Shown: piece after piece, positions 37,870 to 48,891 of the stretch
Numbering within the stretch: position 1 is the stretch's first letter
Layout: every line of letters starts with the position of its first letter
NCBI RefSeq assembly: GCF_041146795.1
Contig: NC_135182.1
Span: 33,090,509-33,154,508 of the forward strand
Direction: 5' to 3'
DNA: 64,000 nt
From: Maylandia zebra
Lineage: Eukaryota; Chordata; Actinopteri; Cichliformes; Cichlidae
The notes under the pieces: generated by a model
The model's input: the letters and a program-made list of their open reading frames with translations, nothing else
What the model was told of the DNA's origin: nothing
Databases searched by the model: none
Made by a program: the position numbers and the translations under genes

Positions 37870-39470
37870 TGTGGATATAGCTGAAGAGGTGAGAGAAACT
37901 GCTAAGAGGTGTTGGATGTACCTTCTGGATGGAAAACAAAGGAACATCAGACTGGGTGGTGGAATCAGGAAGTACAGTAAAGTGTTCAAAGGAAGAGGTT
38001 AGCAAAGAAAACGAGAGATAGGGTGATGAAGAAAGTAGATGGGCTACTGGGAAGCTAGGTGTACAGCAAAGAGAAAGGTGATGAAGGCAATGGAAAATGG
38101 TTGTAGTGGGTGTAATGTGAGGCTGGACACTAAGGAAGGAGCGAAGGACTTGTATCAATTCAGTAGACAGAGAGACTGAGCTGAAAAAAATTTGCAGCCG
38201 GTTAGAGCGATTAAGAAAATAAATTTACTAAAAGTGAAGAGAGTGTGTTTAGATGATGGAAGGAGTACTGAATGAAGAAATAGAGGGAGAGAGGGAAGGA
38301 CAGATGAGGAAAATTAGTGAATCAGGAAGTTCAGAGGATTCATAAGGAAGAAGTGAAAACAGCAGAAAAGCAAGTTGGTCTAGATGACATACCTGTGGAT
38401 GTTTGGAGATCTAGAAGAGAGGGCAGCAGACTTTAACTAGATTGGTTACCACAATCCTGGAGTGTAAGAAGATGCTTGAGGAATGTTGAAGAATTGTGCT
38501 GGTACAGATTTTCAAGAGTAAGGGTGATGTGCAGAACTGTAGTGACTAGAGAGAGATAAAGCTGGTGAGCCTGACCATGAGGATATAGGAGAGAGTTGCT
38601 AAATCAAGCAAGAAAAGGGAGATTATGGCCTGTATTTGTATAGCGCTTTTACTAGTCCCTAAGGACCCCAAAGCGCTTTACACGTCCAGTCATCCACCCA
38701 TTCACACAGACATTCACACACTGGTGATGGCAGCTACATTGTAGCCACAGCTGCCCTGGGGCGCACTGACAGAGGCGAGGCTGCCGGATACTGGCGCCAC
38801 CGGGCCCTCTGACCACCACCAGTAGGCAACGGGTGAAGTGTCTTGCCCAAGGACACAACAACCAAGACTGTCCAAGCCGGTGCTCGAACCGGCAACCTTC
38901 CGATTACATTATTATCAGTGAGCAGCAGTATGGCTTCATGCTGAGAAAGAGCTCTATAAATGTGATGTTTGCTTTGAGAGTTTTGATGGAGAAGTATAGA
39001 GAAAGTCAGAAGAAGCTGCAGTCTCTTTGTGGATATATAAAACAGGTCATTTGGCTGCCAAGAGAGGAAGTCTGGAGTGGCAGAGAAGTATGTGGGGGTG
39101 GTGAAGGACCTGCATGAAAACAGTGAGGTAATAGTTAGGTTTGTGGTAGAAGTTACAGATGGGTTTAATGTGAGGTTGAGATTACATTGGGGCTGTGAGC
39201 TACTTCTTGCTTGAAGAGTTAATGGACAGGTGGACCAATGAGGTCAGGCAGACCAGAACAGACTGGATCAGAAATGAGTATATTGGAAGGAAGCCTCGGG
39301 TTGAGTGGTTTGGGCACAAAGTCAGAAAAGGCAAAGCTGAGTTCGTTTGGAGATGTTGAAGATTTAGCTGCTAGGCAGAAGATAAAGAGGATGATTGGAA
39401 AGAAGGTGAGTAAGAGATGCAGAGGGTTGGTGTGATGGGAGAAGAAGAAGAGATCAGTGACAAACTGAGA
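37870..39470 (+). pseudogene. RTE-like LINE relic, split by a SINE
   Basis: The plus strand preserves, across many stops and frame shifts, the order of a teleost RTE-type LINE protein. A pre-RT region 'EVRETAKRCW' (about 37,887) comes first. Then, near 38,370-38,400, comes VGLDDIPVDVW (fingers), followed by 'ILECKKMLEEC' and 'IFKSKGDVQNC'. After the SINE insertion it resumes with SEQQYGFMLRKSS and then FALRVLMEKYRESQKKLQ (38,920-39,020). A large internal deletion removes the catalytic palm. C-terminal phrases (TRTDWIRNEYI, WFGHKV) follow at 39,240-39,330. It has no functional RT core. Confidence 0.7.
38628..38907 (-). repeat. tRNA-derived SINE (family A), second copy
   Basis: Same family as 25,958-26,252: 'gtgtccttgggcaagacac', 'cccagggcagctgtggctac', 'gtgtaaagcgctttggggt' and a tail 'gctatacaaatacaggcc' on the minus strand. 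The B box 'ggttgccggttcgagcacc' is better preserved than in the other copy. The A-box end is cut off at 38,907. It sits inside the RTE-like LINE relic, so the LINE is the older insertion. Confidence 0.8.
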
Positions 39471-39481
39471 TGGAGGTACAG

Positions 39482-39694
39482 TATGTCCGACAATATTTCC
39501 GCGGCCTTTAAGGTGTCGCGGATAAATACAACAAAAAAAACCCAGTAGTAGTACCAAAAAAAGAAGATTTATTCATAACACACGGGAAAAGACCCAGGAA
39601 ACCGAGTTAATGATAAAAACTATTAAAAAAAATAACACTAAAAACCAATAAAAACCCTGAAAACCAAAAGACTCCTGGGGTTTGGGGACCGCTG
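39482..39694 (-). mobile_element. Fragment of the 34.3-kb hAT family
   Basis: In the opposite orientation to 34,311-34,743 it shares 'gtgtcgcggataaatacaac', 'cacgggaaaagaccc', 'ggaaaccgagttaatgataaa' and the terminal 'ggtttggggaccgctg'. About 40 bases of the other terminus and part of the middle are missing or diverged. Confidence 0.65.
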
Positions 39695-41500
39695 CTCTAA
39701 AACATGTATGAATTATATACAGATGTACGAGTTTCATAAGTTGCCCTTTGAATTCAGCATTGACAAAAAGCCGGATGGTCTGTCAACAGTTTCTACATTT
39801 CTAGAACTTGTGGGGGGGGGGTTTTCTTTGTACGGAAAAGTTATAATAGCATTTGTTAATTTACTGAAAAACTGGTTTACTTCTGTGGATTTAAGAAGTG
39901 TTTCTGAGGCCATGCAATGATGATTTGGGCTCAGGTGTTATGTACCTTCTGTGCTAAAATGAAACAGGTGCTGTTTTTAAATTATTCTAATGTTGTATCA
40001 AGCCAGTGCACTTTTATTTCTGTCTTTTGTTACCTCTGTCCCAACCTTTTTTTTTTTCTTTTAGTGTGTTGCTGGCATGTAATTAAAAATGTAATGGGTT
40101 GTTTTGTGCTATTTAATTAAATATAGGCTTTATTGATTTGCCAATCATTGCATTATTTTTTTAATGTACATGTTATACAGCATCACAACTTTTTTGATTA
40201 CAGGCTTTTAATAAAAGAAAGGAAAATGAACTGCCATAAAGAGACTCGTTTTAAGTTAAAGCACCATTATAAAAAATTACACTCCAATGACTAATGAATA
40301 TAAATTATGTCTGAAGCTGAAAAACAAGAATGACTGGAGTAGTTTTAATTATTGCAGCAGAAGAGAATCAGAGTAGTGAGTGCATGCACTCAGTGAGATC
40401 CTCTATTTACTCCAAACCCAGCTCATTTCTACTTTATTCTCCTAACACAGGAACAAGTCCCAGAGCTGTAGGTAGTAATGCCCTGTCTGTTTTTCCTAGC
40501 GGACTTACATTTCAGACAATATTGCGAAATAAAAATTATTTTCAGTCGCTGCATATACATATTCTTTGTGCAACTAAAAACAAATGAATCAATTTGTTTC
40601 AATAAAGTCCAAAAAAATCAAACTTAAAAAAAATGCAGTGTGTTTTGTAGTGATGAGTAAACACAGTAAGCAATGTGCGTTCATCTGATGTAAAGAAACA
40701 CATTTGAAAATCAGCTGACTGCTGTCTTCTGCACTGCTGTCACAGAAATAACAGCTATATTTAATACCGCTGCGTAATAACATTTGTTTTCCTGACATCC
40801 CAGTCATTACAGCAAGCTGGGGACCACTCTTTGCTAGCCAGTAACGATCAGGATGCATCTTCAAATGACATTACAGTCATATTGATGTCGGCCATTACCC
40901 GCTAATCCAGGCTTTGCTTGTGTGCACTTGTTGTGGCCTCTGAAGAGTAGAGAGGGAAGGCAATAAAGACCACTCGCAAAGATGTATGCTCACAATTTCA
41001 ATAATTTTATATTCGTCCATTCTAAGTGCTCGAGGCTAAAACTTAATTTTTCTGAAAAGATACTTTAAACAAATTTCCCTTGAGCCCCCAAATTAGTCTG
41101 GGAGGTTCTTCTGACAGTAAGTGCTGCCATTATTGATTATTCTTGTCTAGATTGAAGTATAAAGGCTGGTAGTTTTTTAAAAAATCTCTTCCTCTGATCT
41201 GACTAAAACTAAACCAGAGGTTATGTAATCCCAAAGTTTTAAATGTAGGTTCTACCAGGTACAGATATTTGCTTTATGTTGTCACTAAGACAAATGCCAG
41301 AATCTTTGCAATATAAACTTTTTCTTAGGGAAAACTGTGATTGTGTTTGTAAAAGTCATTAGGAAACACTTGCAGAGCTGCTTCTTAGTCAGAAATACAA
41401 ATACAGCCCAACAAACTCAACAACAAACTTGTTCTAATCAGGAAGTTAGTAAGTGTTGTTTCAAAGTGCGTCTCATAGTCTGAATTGTTTAGTCAACAAC
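39695..41500. other. No recognisable gene
   Basis: AT-rich, with a G9 run near 39,812 and T-runs near 40,050. No known domain occurs in the short frames. The last 20 bases flank the large inverted-repeat element. Confidence 0.45.
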
Positions 41501-42692
41501 CAACACGTTCTCACTCCCAACTCGTCAAACGTGTGACGCATGGTCAGGCTCCCTCTGCTGCACTTATGGACGCACAGGGTACCCCTCTCGCGTCGGGAAT
41601 TGACGTGAAGGGTCCGCGGAAGTGCCTTTTGTCGGTATATTTAGACATTTTCCAAATCACATTGTAGTGACGTATACAGAACACAATAAATTATATAATG
41701 TAAACAACTACCTGAAAAACAGGTAGAACAATACTTTTGTGTGGTTTATTGCATTTACGGAGGGAGTGATGTATGCTGGGTAATGGCACAGCTAGCTACT
41801 GGGTGACTTTATTCACCCGCTTCGGCTGTTATCAGTCCATACAATGGGCGTTATTAGCACAAATCTGTCCCATAGATATGGGCCATCTCCTGCTAGATTG
41901 TTCAGAAGGTTGTTCTCATCCATCCAGATGGAGGATCACTAACAGGAGCGTGGGAAGACTCCAGAATCCACTCTGGCTGGAATCCGGTGGATATGCAGTG
42001 TGTACAGGTAAGACCATTTAAACGGACAGCATTTATAGAATGACTATTAAAAGTCAGCGAGTGTCAATAATGTTAATGTGGTTATGTTAGTAATACACCG
42101 AGTGCTAATATAACAGCTGTAAGATGCATTTGTAGATGTTATTACGTGTTTTACCGTCTTTATGGTGCTAGCTTAAAGTTACGGTGTAAACGTTAGCTTA
42201 TATTGGAGGAAAGCTGTTACTGGTTAAACGATGTTAGCACAGAAATATTAGCTTCTGTCATGACTGATGAAGTTACTAGTTGATAAAGTTTTCAGTAAAG
42301 TGATTAATCGCAGCCACAGACTGACAGCAAATATCTCGATTAGCTTCAGTGCATCTGTAATAAATATGTGCAAGTTTCAGTGCTTCGTTTAAACTGTATG
42401 ATACTTATACTGACCCAGGGTCAGTGTAAAATACAATCCTAGCTGTGTGAACAAAGCCTGGATCCTTTAATCCTGCATGACAAACCTCAGGATGCAGGCT
42501 ATTATTACTCTTTCCTGCTGGCACACCTGTCACACCTGAGAGTCAGCTAGAAACTTAGTGACGTGGACATCATGCAAAGACTGCCAGACTCTGTAATACT
42601 GCAAATGAGCAGTGACTCAGGTTATCACTAAACTTTAAACGGCACCTCTGTGTCTCTGTGTGCTGAACATCTAGGATTGGGTCAGGCTGCAT
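41501..42692 (+). repeat. Left inverted terminal repeat
   Basis: Outer 250 bases: GC-richer, with repeated TGACG motifs (gtgtgacgcatgg, attgacgtgaag, gtgacgtatac) and an ETS-like gcggaagtg at about 41,617. These are plausible promoter elements upstream of the ATG at 41,773. An exon with a strong donor (acag|gtaaga) ends at 42,007. The inner part is AT-rich and non-coding. Confidence 0.95.
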
Positions 42693-43451
42693 CAGCTGAA
42701 GCTGTTATTTGTATATATAAGTATTTTTTATTCAGGTGTGGGGAAAATACGTAAGACTGCAGTGAAGCGATGCACCAGATTAATCCCTGGCCAAAGGTAT
42801 CGTACTTAAATCAGACTACTGATCCAGCCACATCAGCCTTTTGTGAGGTCTGTTTAAAGTAGACCAAAAGTGAACTGCAGGTTCCTGAGAGGTGGACTGT
42901 GAGCACAGAAACACATGTTCATACATACAGCTGCAGCAAACTTACATTAATTTTAAATAGATTTGTTACTCTGATGTCTGTCTCTGTGTTAGTCCTCTGA
43001 CAGACTGGTGACCTGTCCAGGTGTGCTCTACCTATGAGTACTGGGACAGGCTCTAGCCTCTGTAATAGAAATGTTCTGTTATTCTCATTTAAAGTATTTA
43101 AGTGCTTATGCATGTGCTTAGTTGTGACACTGTTACTGTTCAGTGAAAGTTTCTAAAACTAGATGAACTTACTTCAGCGTCAGCAGTTTGAGAAAACAAC
43201 TCCCTTTACAGGTGCTGATAAGGCCAAGGGCACAAAACAGCTTAACCATTGATCTGATAGGTTTCATAGCGAGACACGTGAAGTGTGGTAGGATCAGTTT
43301 AACTTCCTCCCTCTTCCTTGGAATGCATAAAGGAGCAGGAGCACGACCTCTGTGGCAGCGCTGACATGACTGAACTGTGATGTTTGATGTGTGCTGGCGC
43401 AGTAATAAAAAGCTTGATCACAGCTCTTTCTGTGTTGCAGACTTCCACGAC

Positions 43452-43492
<41 letters not shown>

Positions 43493-43510
43493 ACTGTGAA
43501 CATGAATTGA
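41773..43510 (+). CDS. Candidate spliced gene starting in the left terminal repeat
   Basis: Proposed exons: 41,773-42,007, 42,736-42,796 and 43,441-43,510. Exon 1 encodes 78 codons (MLGNGTASYW... to ...GYAVCT) plus one base and ends at acag|gtaaga. Exon 2 follows 'tttttattcag' and continues in frame as GVGKIRKTAVKR... It ends at caaag|gtatcg. Exon 3 follows 'tgtgttgcag', reads RLPRH and then 13 prolines from the poly-C run, then five residues and a stop. Total 121 residues, with no known domain, signal peptide or clear membrane segment. The phases match at both junctions, which supports the model. Yet small exons can fit by chance, and the proline count depends on homopolymer length. It could equally be a non-coding transcript. 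Confidence 0.3.
42976..43062 (+). repeat. SINE fragment inside the large element
   Basis: 'gactggtgacctgtccagg' and 'ctgggacaggctctagcc' match the middle of the family at 1,768-1,969. Confidence 0.55.
43453..43492 (+). repeat. C homopolymer (40)
   Basis: Forty consecutive C in this assembly, immediately after a consensus splice acceptor (gttgcag). It is very long for a homopolymer, likely variable between individuals or mis-sized by sequencing, and able to form i-motif/G-quadruplex structures. Confidence 0.9.
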
Positions 43511-46500
43511 ATATTCAGAAGACATTTGTTTAAATAGTTCTACAAATCTGAGCTGTCGGTGTGTCCTTGGATTGTGTGGTAATAATATTAGAGCCTGCAG
43601 TCTTTCTTACTGAAACTCTACTATGAGTCATGTTACCTGAGATTAATTCTATGTTTACCTGTCAGCCTGGACGAATGTGCTGTGTGAAGGAAATTAAATT
43701 AAATCAGATCTGAACTGCGCACATTTAAGGAACCTGTTCATATTTAATATGAACCAGTGATTTTTTTGATTGCTGATTCCAAGAGAGTCTTTGTGGAAAT
43801 CCTGTTTGGCTTTTTGTTATTTTAATTCTCTTCTCTGTTTTCCAGAACAGTTCTCCACAGTCACTGTCCACATGGGTCAGTGGGACCAAGAAGCACTCTG
43901 CTAATGTGGGACTCTGACCAGCAACATCCAGCAAGACCCAGACAGCGTTTTCTATCTCCCAGCTGGAGTTTTTGTTTGTCTGTGACTGGAGAGTCAGATT
44001 TTTGTTGAGCTTCACACTTGCAGAGTTAAGTCAGTTTGCAGAGATCCCTCCCACCCTGGCTTTTATGTGCTAGATTTCTTATCTGAAACAGTAATATTTC
44101 AGTGACTGCTGCTTATACCACAGGTTAATACACTCTACTGATCCCTGATGGGAGAATCATCAATTTTGGCAACAAAGAAGCCTGGTGGATGTTTGTTTAC
44201 AGTCTGATGGTGGGACATCATGCTCTGCATCTTCAAAGTTTGCCTCCTCATTATTATTCATACCCAGTAATGTGAAGTATGCTCATATCTACTATAACTG
44301 AACAAACGCGGTGGTCTTCATTTATGGAGGCTGTTGAGTCTGAATGTTGGATGTTGTGTATCTCGTGTTCTCTGGGCTTTGTTGTCCTCAGTCTTTTCGC
44401 AGGATCAGAAAACAAAACCAGGAGGCGCGTAAATGTTTCTTCTCCATGATGTTTCTTCAAATGTTTCTTCTGGATGATGATAAGACTGACACGTGATGCC
44501 ACCTTTGGTCTTGTGATGAAGCAAAGCTCAGGAAGAAGTGGGATTAAATGGTACCCACATGTGTGCTGCTGAGAAGGATGTACAGGGGCACCTGCAGCCA
44601 AATCCAAGCCTCAGGTTAGTTGTAGTTGCAGAACGCTACAGGACTGAGACATCTAAGGCATCAAATGTTTGATTAAACGGATGAAAAAGAGAAGTTTCTT
44701 CCCTATAATTATCACTTCTTAAAATCTGTAGCAACTTCAAGTCTGTCAGCGTGCTGAGCATGCTCAGAATGTGACAATATATTTTTGTTCAATATTTAAT
44801 TTCTTTCAGTTGCAATTGTTAAATGAAAAAAATAAAAATATATATTCTTATAATTTAGCAAACTAATTTATCAAAAAAATATATACATATATCTGTATTA
44901 GTTTTAATAAATTAATTTGACAGCTGTATTGAAAATACCATATTGTATTCATACAGAATCAGTTTGGTATCATTGTTTGTCTGCTCACTGATTGTTGAAA
45001 CTAAGAGCTGCTTTGATCTGTTTAGATCTAAAGTATCCAAAGTTGAGCTCTGATTTTTCTTCACCCCTGTGTGTGATATGTGATTCCTACATGCTGGCAG
45101 AGCAGAGCGGCAGTTTGTGCTCACAGATGGTGACAGTGTGGAGAGACGGTGGTGTTTCCTTAGAAGAACCAGCAGAGTCACAAAGGGCACCAGTCCATCT
45201 CACCACCTTGACTTGCTGACTGATGTTCGTCTGCACTGCACAGAGGAAATCAGCTGACCGAGGTTTGTCCAGTGACGTGTTATGAAATGTATATTTGTTT
45301 TATGCTTACAGATATGTTTTTCTTGACAGAGGCTCTGCAGAGGTTAGACAAAGCAGAGAAAACATGTGCTTTACATTTTACTGTGATTTATTGAGATATT
45401 TGTTGCCTGATGTTCAGCAGGAATGGAGAAATAGAATCAAAGGAAGATGTTTTTGCTGTTTTTGTAATGATGTAAGTAAATCTTCAATATTATTTATTTG
45501 CTTGGTTATATTAGGAGTGTTTCTGAGTGAGGGGGGAGGAGTCATCATCCAGGTAAAGTGACGTGGATCAGTGGATACACTTGTCTCCCCTTTAAAGGAG
45601 ACGATCCAAGTCATCCTTAAATGTTAGTGCTTTCAAATACACAAACATTTTTAAAGGACAAAAATGAACATCCAACTTTGACTGTAACACAAAATAAATC
45701 TTTGCATGTGTGTTTTCAAACTCTCAGATGGGCAGCATATCAGTCTTGGACTGTCTAACCTGCAGCACTGAATGACCACCACACATGAGCATGTTCCTGC
45801 AACATTCAGCATCTGATCCTTCATCTGTGTGCTTCTGCTTTTGGTAAGTAGAGTTACCCAACTCCAGTAACTCTAAACACATGCCATCCATTTCTAACGG
45901 CCTGGTTACTTCCTGTCAGTTACTTTAGAAACCATGTGGTCACCTGACCTAACACTGTTTCTTCTTCTTCCCCTTAATGTTCAAGTGTTACATGTCAAAC
46001 AGCTGGAGAGGAAACTACACCAGCGTACTGGGATGTTTCACCAACACGTGCCAGATGCTGTTCCTTCATGGTGACATCACCAGAGACAGCCCCGCCCACC
46101 TCAGGACCTCGCCATTGATCATGATGATTATAATGATGACAGCGAGCGGAACTAAGACTGTAAAAATCCACGACCAGAATGTTTCTTTCTAATTATGAAT
46201 GAATAGTGAGAGCCTCTTTCTCTGTTTTGTCTGTTTTGGGGTTGTTTTTTTTTACCTCATTTGTTACTAACAAAGTTCACAAACTCACACAGTTTACATT
46301 CTGTATGTTTCCATCTTTACCAGCCACTCTAACTGCATTTAAGAAAATAATCCTTAGAAATCGGTTTTTCTCTTTTGTAATTGATGATAATTCAGTGAAT
46401 ATACTGCGCTGCTTCCTTTTATTGCGTCACACATTGCTTTAAGTTTTTCAGTTCCAGTTATTTTTTACTGCTGTTTGAATTCTCTGAATGTTTGACCCTG

Positions 46501-47253
46501 TAGACTGTTTGATGGACTGCTTGTCTTCCTGTTTGTTACCGCCGCCTGTTTTTTAATAAAGATTTGGATTTCTGACTTCAACACAGCCTCTGCGTGTCCT
46601 CCCTTTGTGTCCTCTTCCTCTGTGAATGTGTTGCATGTGTCACAGATTCATTTTATTAACAGCTTTCCCACAGTGAGTTGCATCAGCATTCATTCACAGC
46701 ACATTTCAGAAGGATTCAGATTAATACAGTGATCTTACAGTCAGAATGATCCTGACAGAGTGCCACTGTAAATGATCTTTCATCAGGTCAATTTCAAAGT
46801 TCAGTATTTTAAAGCAGGAGTTATGAAGACTCATACTGGCATTAGGACTAATAATATGTACTTACAAAGTCAAAGTTTTTTAATTATGCTAGAATACTGG
46901 AAGACAATCAACTTTGTGTTTTCCGCATATTAATTATTCTGAAATAGAGACGGTGACCCTAACTGTACAGAAGCACTAAACAACTGACAATCTAACAGAC
47001 ATCATTGGCCTGAGCCGTCATGCACAGTGAGTCTGATCCTTTGCTGTGAGAGTCTGACAAGCATGTTTCTGGTCAGTTTGGAAGAAATAATATCACAATG
47101 TTGATCTTTTTTTTCAATATTCCTTCTCTTTTACAATATAAACTGTGATCAAAGGTACTTATGTTCACAGCATGTAATAATACTGACAGTCCAGGGCATT
47201 GTGGTCTGTTGAGCTAGGGTTAGGGTTAGCAATTCAGACATATGTAATCAATA
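43511..47253. other. Interior of the large element, left half
   Basis: Exon-like pieces on the plus strand: 'ctgttttccag' acceptor at about 43,845; a donor 'ttttg|gtaagt' at about 45,843; and an acceptor after a TTC-rich tract at about 45,976. None yields a recognisable protein. 46,555-46,560 is AATAAA followed by a GT-rich stretch, a plausible poly(A) signal for the rightward transcript. Open frames 44,254-44,607 and 44,912-45,190 minus, and 45,295-45,561 plus, have no known domain. Two TTAGGG-type units occur at about 47,214-47,227. Confidence 0.4.
46555..46560 (+). promoter_or_regulatory. Candidate poly(A) signal, rightward unit
   Basis: AATAAA followed within 40 bases by 'tctgcgtgtcctccctttgtgtcc', a GT/T-rich downstream element. 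It would end the transcript starting in the left terminal repeat. Confidence 0.35.
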
Positions 47254-47480
47254 TTAAACGTCTCTGACGTGGGCCACTGTCCGCAGTGTTGGGAAATCCA
47301 TACCAGGCTGGAACGAGTCAAGGTAGGTGAGCATCCACGAGAAGACACAGCAGATGCATCCTACTGACAGGACCAGGAGACTCCAGAAACCGAGCATCTT
47401 CTCTTCAGTGCCATCCTCTCCTGTCACCCTCTCTGCCCGCAGCTCTTTGAGTATGGGGTAGATAAGGGCGCAGAGAAACC
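47254..47480 (-). pseudogene. arl6ip6: ARL6IP6-like exon fragment
   Basis: The minus strand is open from 47,480 and reads GFLCALIYPILKELRAERV, then GEDGTEEKMLGFWSLLVLSV, then CICCVFSWMLTYLDSFQPGM, and ends ...FPTLRTVAHVRDV before a stop. This follows vertebrate ARL6IP6 (ADP-ribosylation factor-like 6 interacting protein 6, a small multi-pass membrane protein) through ...KEL..E, LGFW.LL, CC.FSW..TY.DSF.PGM.FPT. It begins after an AG. The usual N-terminal part and the C-terminal ...GH.FHMGY... end are not visible nearby, and the last dozen residues diverge with a small deletion. I therefore call a captured or decayed fragment, not a working gene. If the region were host sequence, this would be a real exon and the other exons should lie within a few kb. 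Confidence 0.6.
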
Positions 47481-48039
47481 CTTATTACTAATTTGTATTA
47501 TAATTCAATTTTCATGAAATATTCATATTCAGTATCGGTCCTTTTATATTATAACCACGTATCCACCCAGGCTCATGGTGGGGCAGGGCTCTGTCCTGGG
47601 ATGCTTGAGTACAAGGTAATGTACACCCTGGCCAGGTATCCAGTCTGTCAGAATTGTTTTCAATATTTGGTTCAAAAACATGAGTGACAACAAAAATCCA
47701 ACTAGGATTCTTGCATATGATGAATGAAGTCTGTCTTTGACTGTATTGTCCAGCTGATCCATCAAACCCCCAGCAGGTGAACCTTATTCATGACATAACA
47801 CAGCAACAATGTAAAAAAAGAAACAGCAACAGTCTAAATGTAAAGTGCATTCTAAACTGCTCTTCAATAAATCATATGCAAAGAGTCATTCAGGACTGTA
47901 AAACGTGAACTACAGAACCCAGAGTCTTCATCATTAAATCTCTGGTTGCTTCATTTTTCTATCCTATATCAGATACTTTAAGGTTAGGTTAGGTAAACTT
48001 GCATTCTCATGGTGAGGCAAAGTGCTTTATGTGTGTATG
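47481..48039. other. Interior of the large element, centre
   Basis: No recognisable coding sequence. A minus frame at 47,544-47,765 (73 codons) has no known domain. Confidence 0.4.
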
Positions 48040-48450
48040 TGCGTGTCATGAACGGCTATAAAAGGCCTATAATTAAAGAACAAAGCGGGGTTTGAGTTCG
48101 AGTTGCGGCAGACTGTCACTACTTGTAAATGGAACGCAGCCTTCCTACGGCGGACAGCTAATAACAGGAATCGGACGCGGTCCACCCGAGTCCACAGCAA
48201 CCACCATAGCAACCGCCTAGCATGACCTTAAAAACATATTCTGTCTTCATAACTATCAAAAACGTGAAATGATTTGCAAAGTGTTTAAGTGTTACAGCTG
48301 CAGAGAGCTATGGCGGCATCTTTGGAAGCTGTTTACATAGCTAATAATATACGATGTAACCATGGAGACAGTCAGTCACGTGAGCTAGCGGTGCACGTTT
48401 ACTACAGTGAATAAGGTGATTGCGTCCACACGCTGCAGAGGGTAAAGACA
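48040..48450. promoter_or_regulatory. Promoter-like, CpG-richer segment
   Basis: Stands out from its AT-rich surroundings. It has a TATA-like 'gctataaaagg' at about 48,053 and several CG dinucleotides. Two RFX/X-box-like motifs are present (accatagcaaccg near 48,207 and gtaaccatggagac near 48,355), with a CACGTG E-box near 48,377. An 'atggcggcatc' start-like site at 48,310 opens a 35-codon frame. It could be a captured bidirectional promoter. Motif reading only. Confidence 0.25.
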
Positions 48451-48616
48451 TTACTTCAATATTGTTTTATATTGATATATATTTGCCTTCTGTTGACCAT
48501 CACCTCAGGTTCACCATTACAGTTTCAGCAGACAGATGCACACTGACTAAATATGAACACATTCAAAAACTCATGTCTCAGAAATAAGCACAGATGTTCA
48601 TGTTTGTCATTAGAGT

Positions 48617-48622
48617 TTTATT
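48617..48622 (-). promoter_or_regulatory. Candidate poly(A) signal, leftward unit
   Basis: The reverse complement reads AATAAA (in 'acaaataaaactc') with T/G-rich sequence following on the minus strand. It would end transcripts coming from the right terminal repeat and mirrors the site at 46,555. Confidence 0.3.
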
Positions 48623-48891
48623 TGTAAGAAAATTATGAGCTTCATATTGTGTATCAAATAAAAGAACATTTCACAACTCTGAGTCAACAGGAACAGGTAA
48701 CAGAAATGTCTCTAATGTAGACATGTACAGTGTAGTGTAAGCATTAAAAGATCATAAAGGAAACACTAACATTCATGTGAAACTAATTGTAATAAAAAAA
48801 AATGAACAGGTGGTTAATAGATGTAAAAGAAAGAATCTGAAAACAACACTTTTTTGGTCTAAGTGATCAAAGTAGAAAACAGAACTGATGC

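Noticed and set aside
44254-44607. 117-codon minus-strand frame in the large element
   Set aside because: No recognisable domain, no splice support and composition like the surrounding non-coding DNA; not enough to call a gene.
47215-47230. Interstitial telomere array
   Set aside because: Only two TTAGGG units; far too short to be called telomeric.
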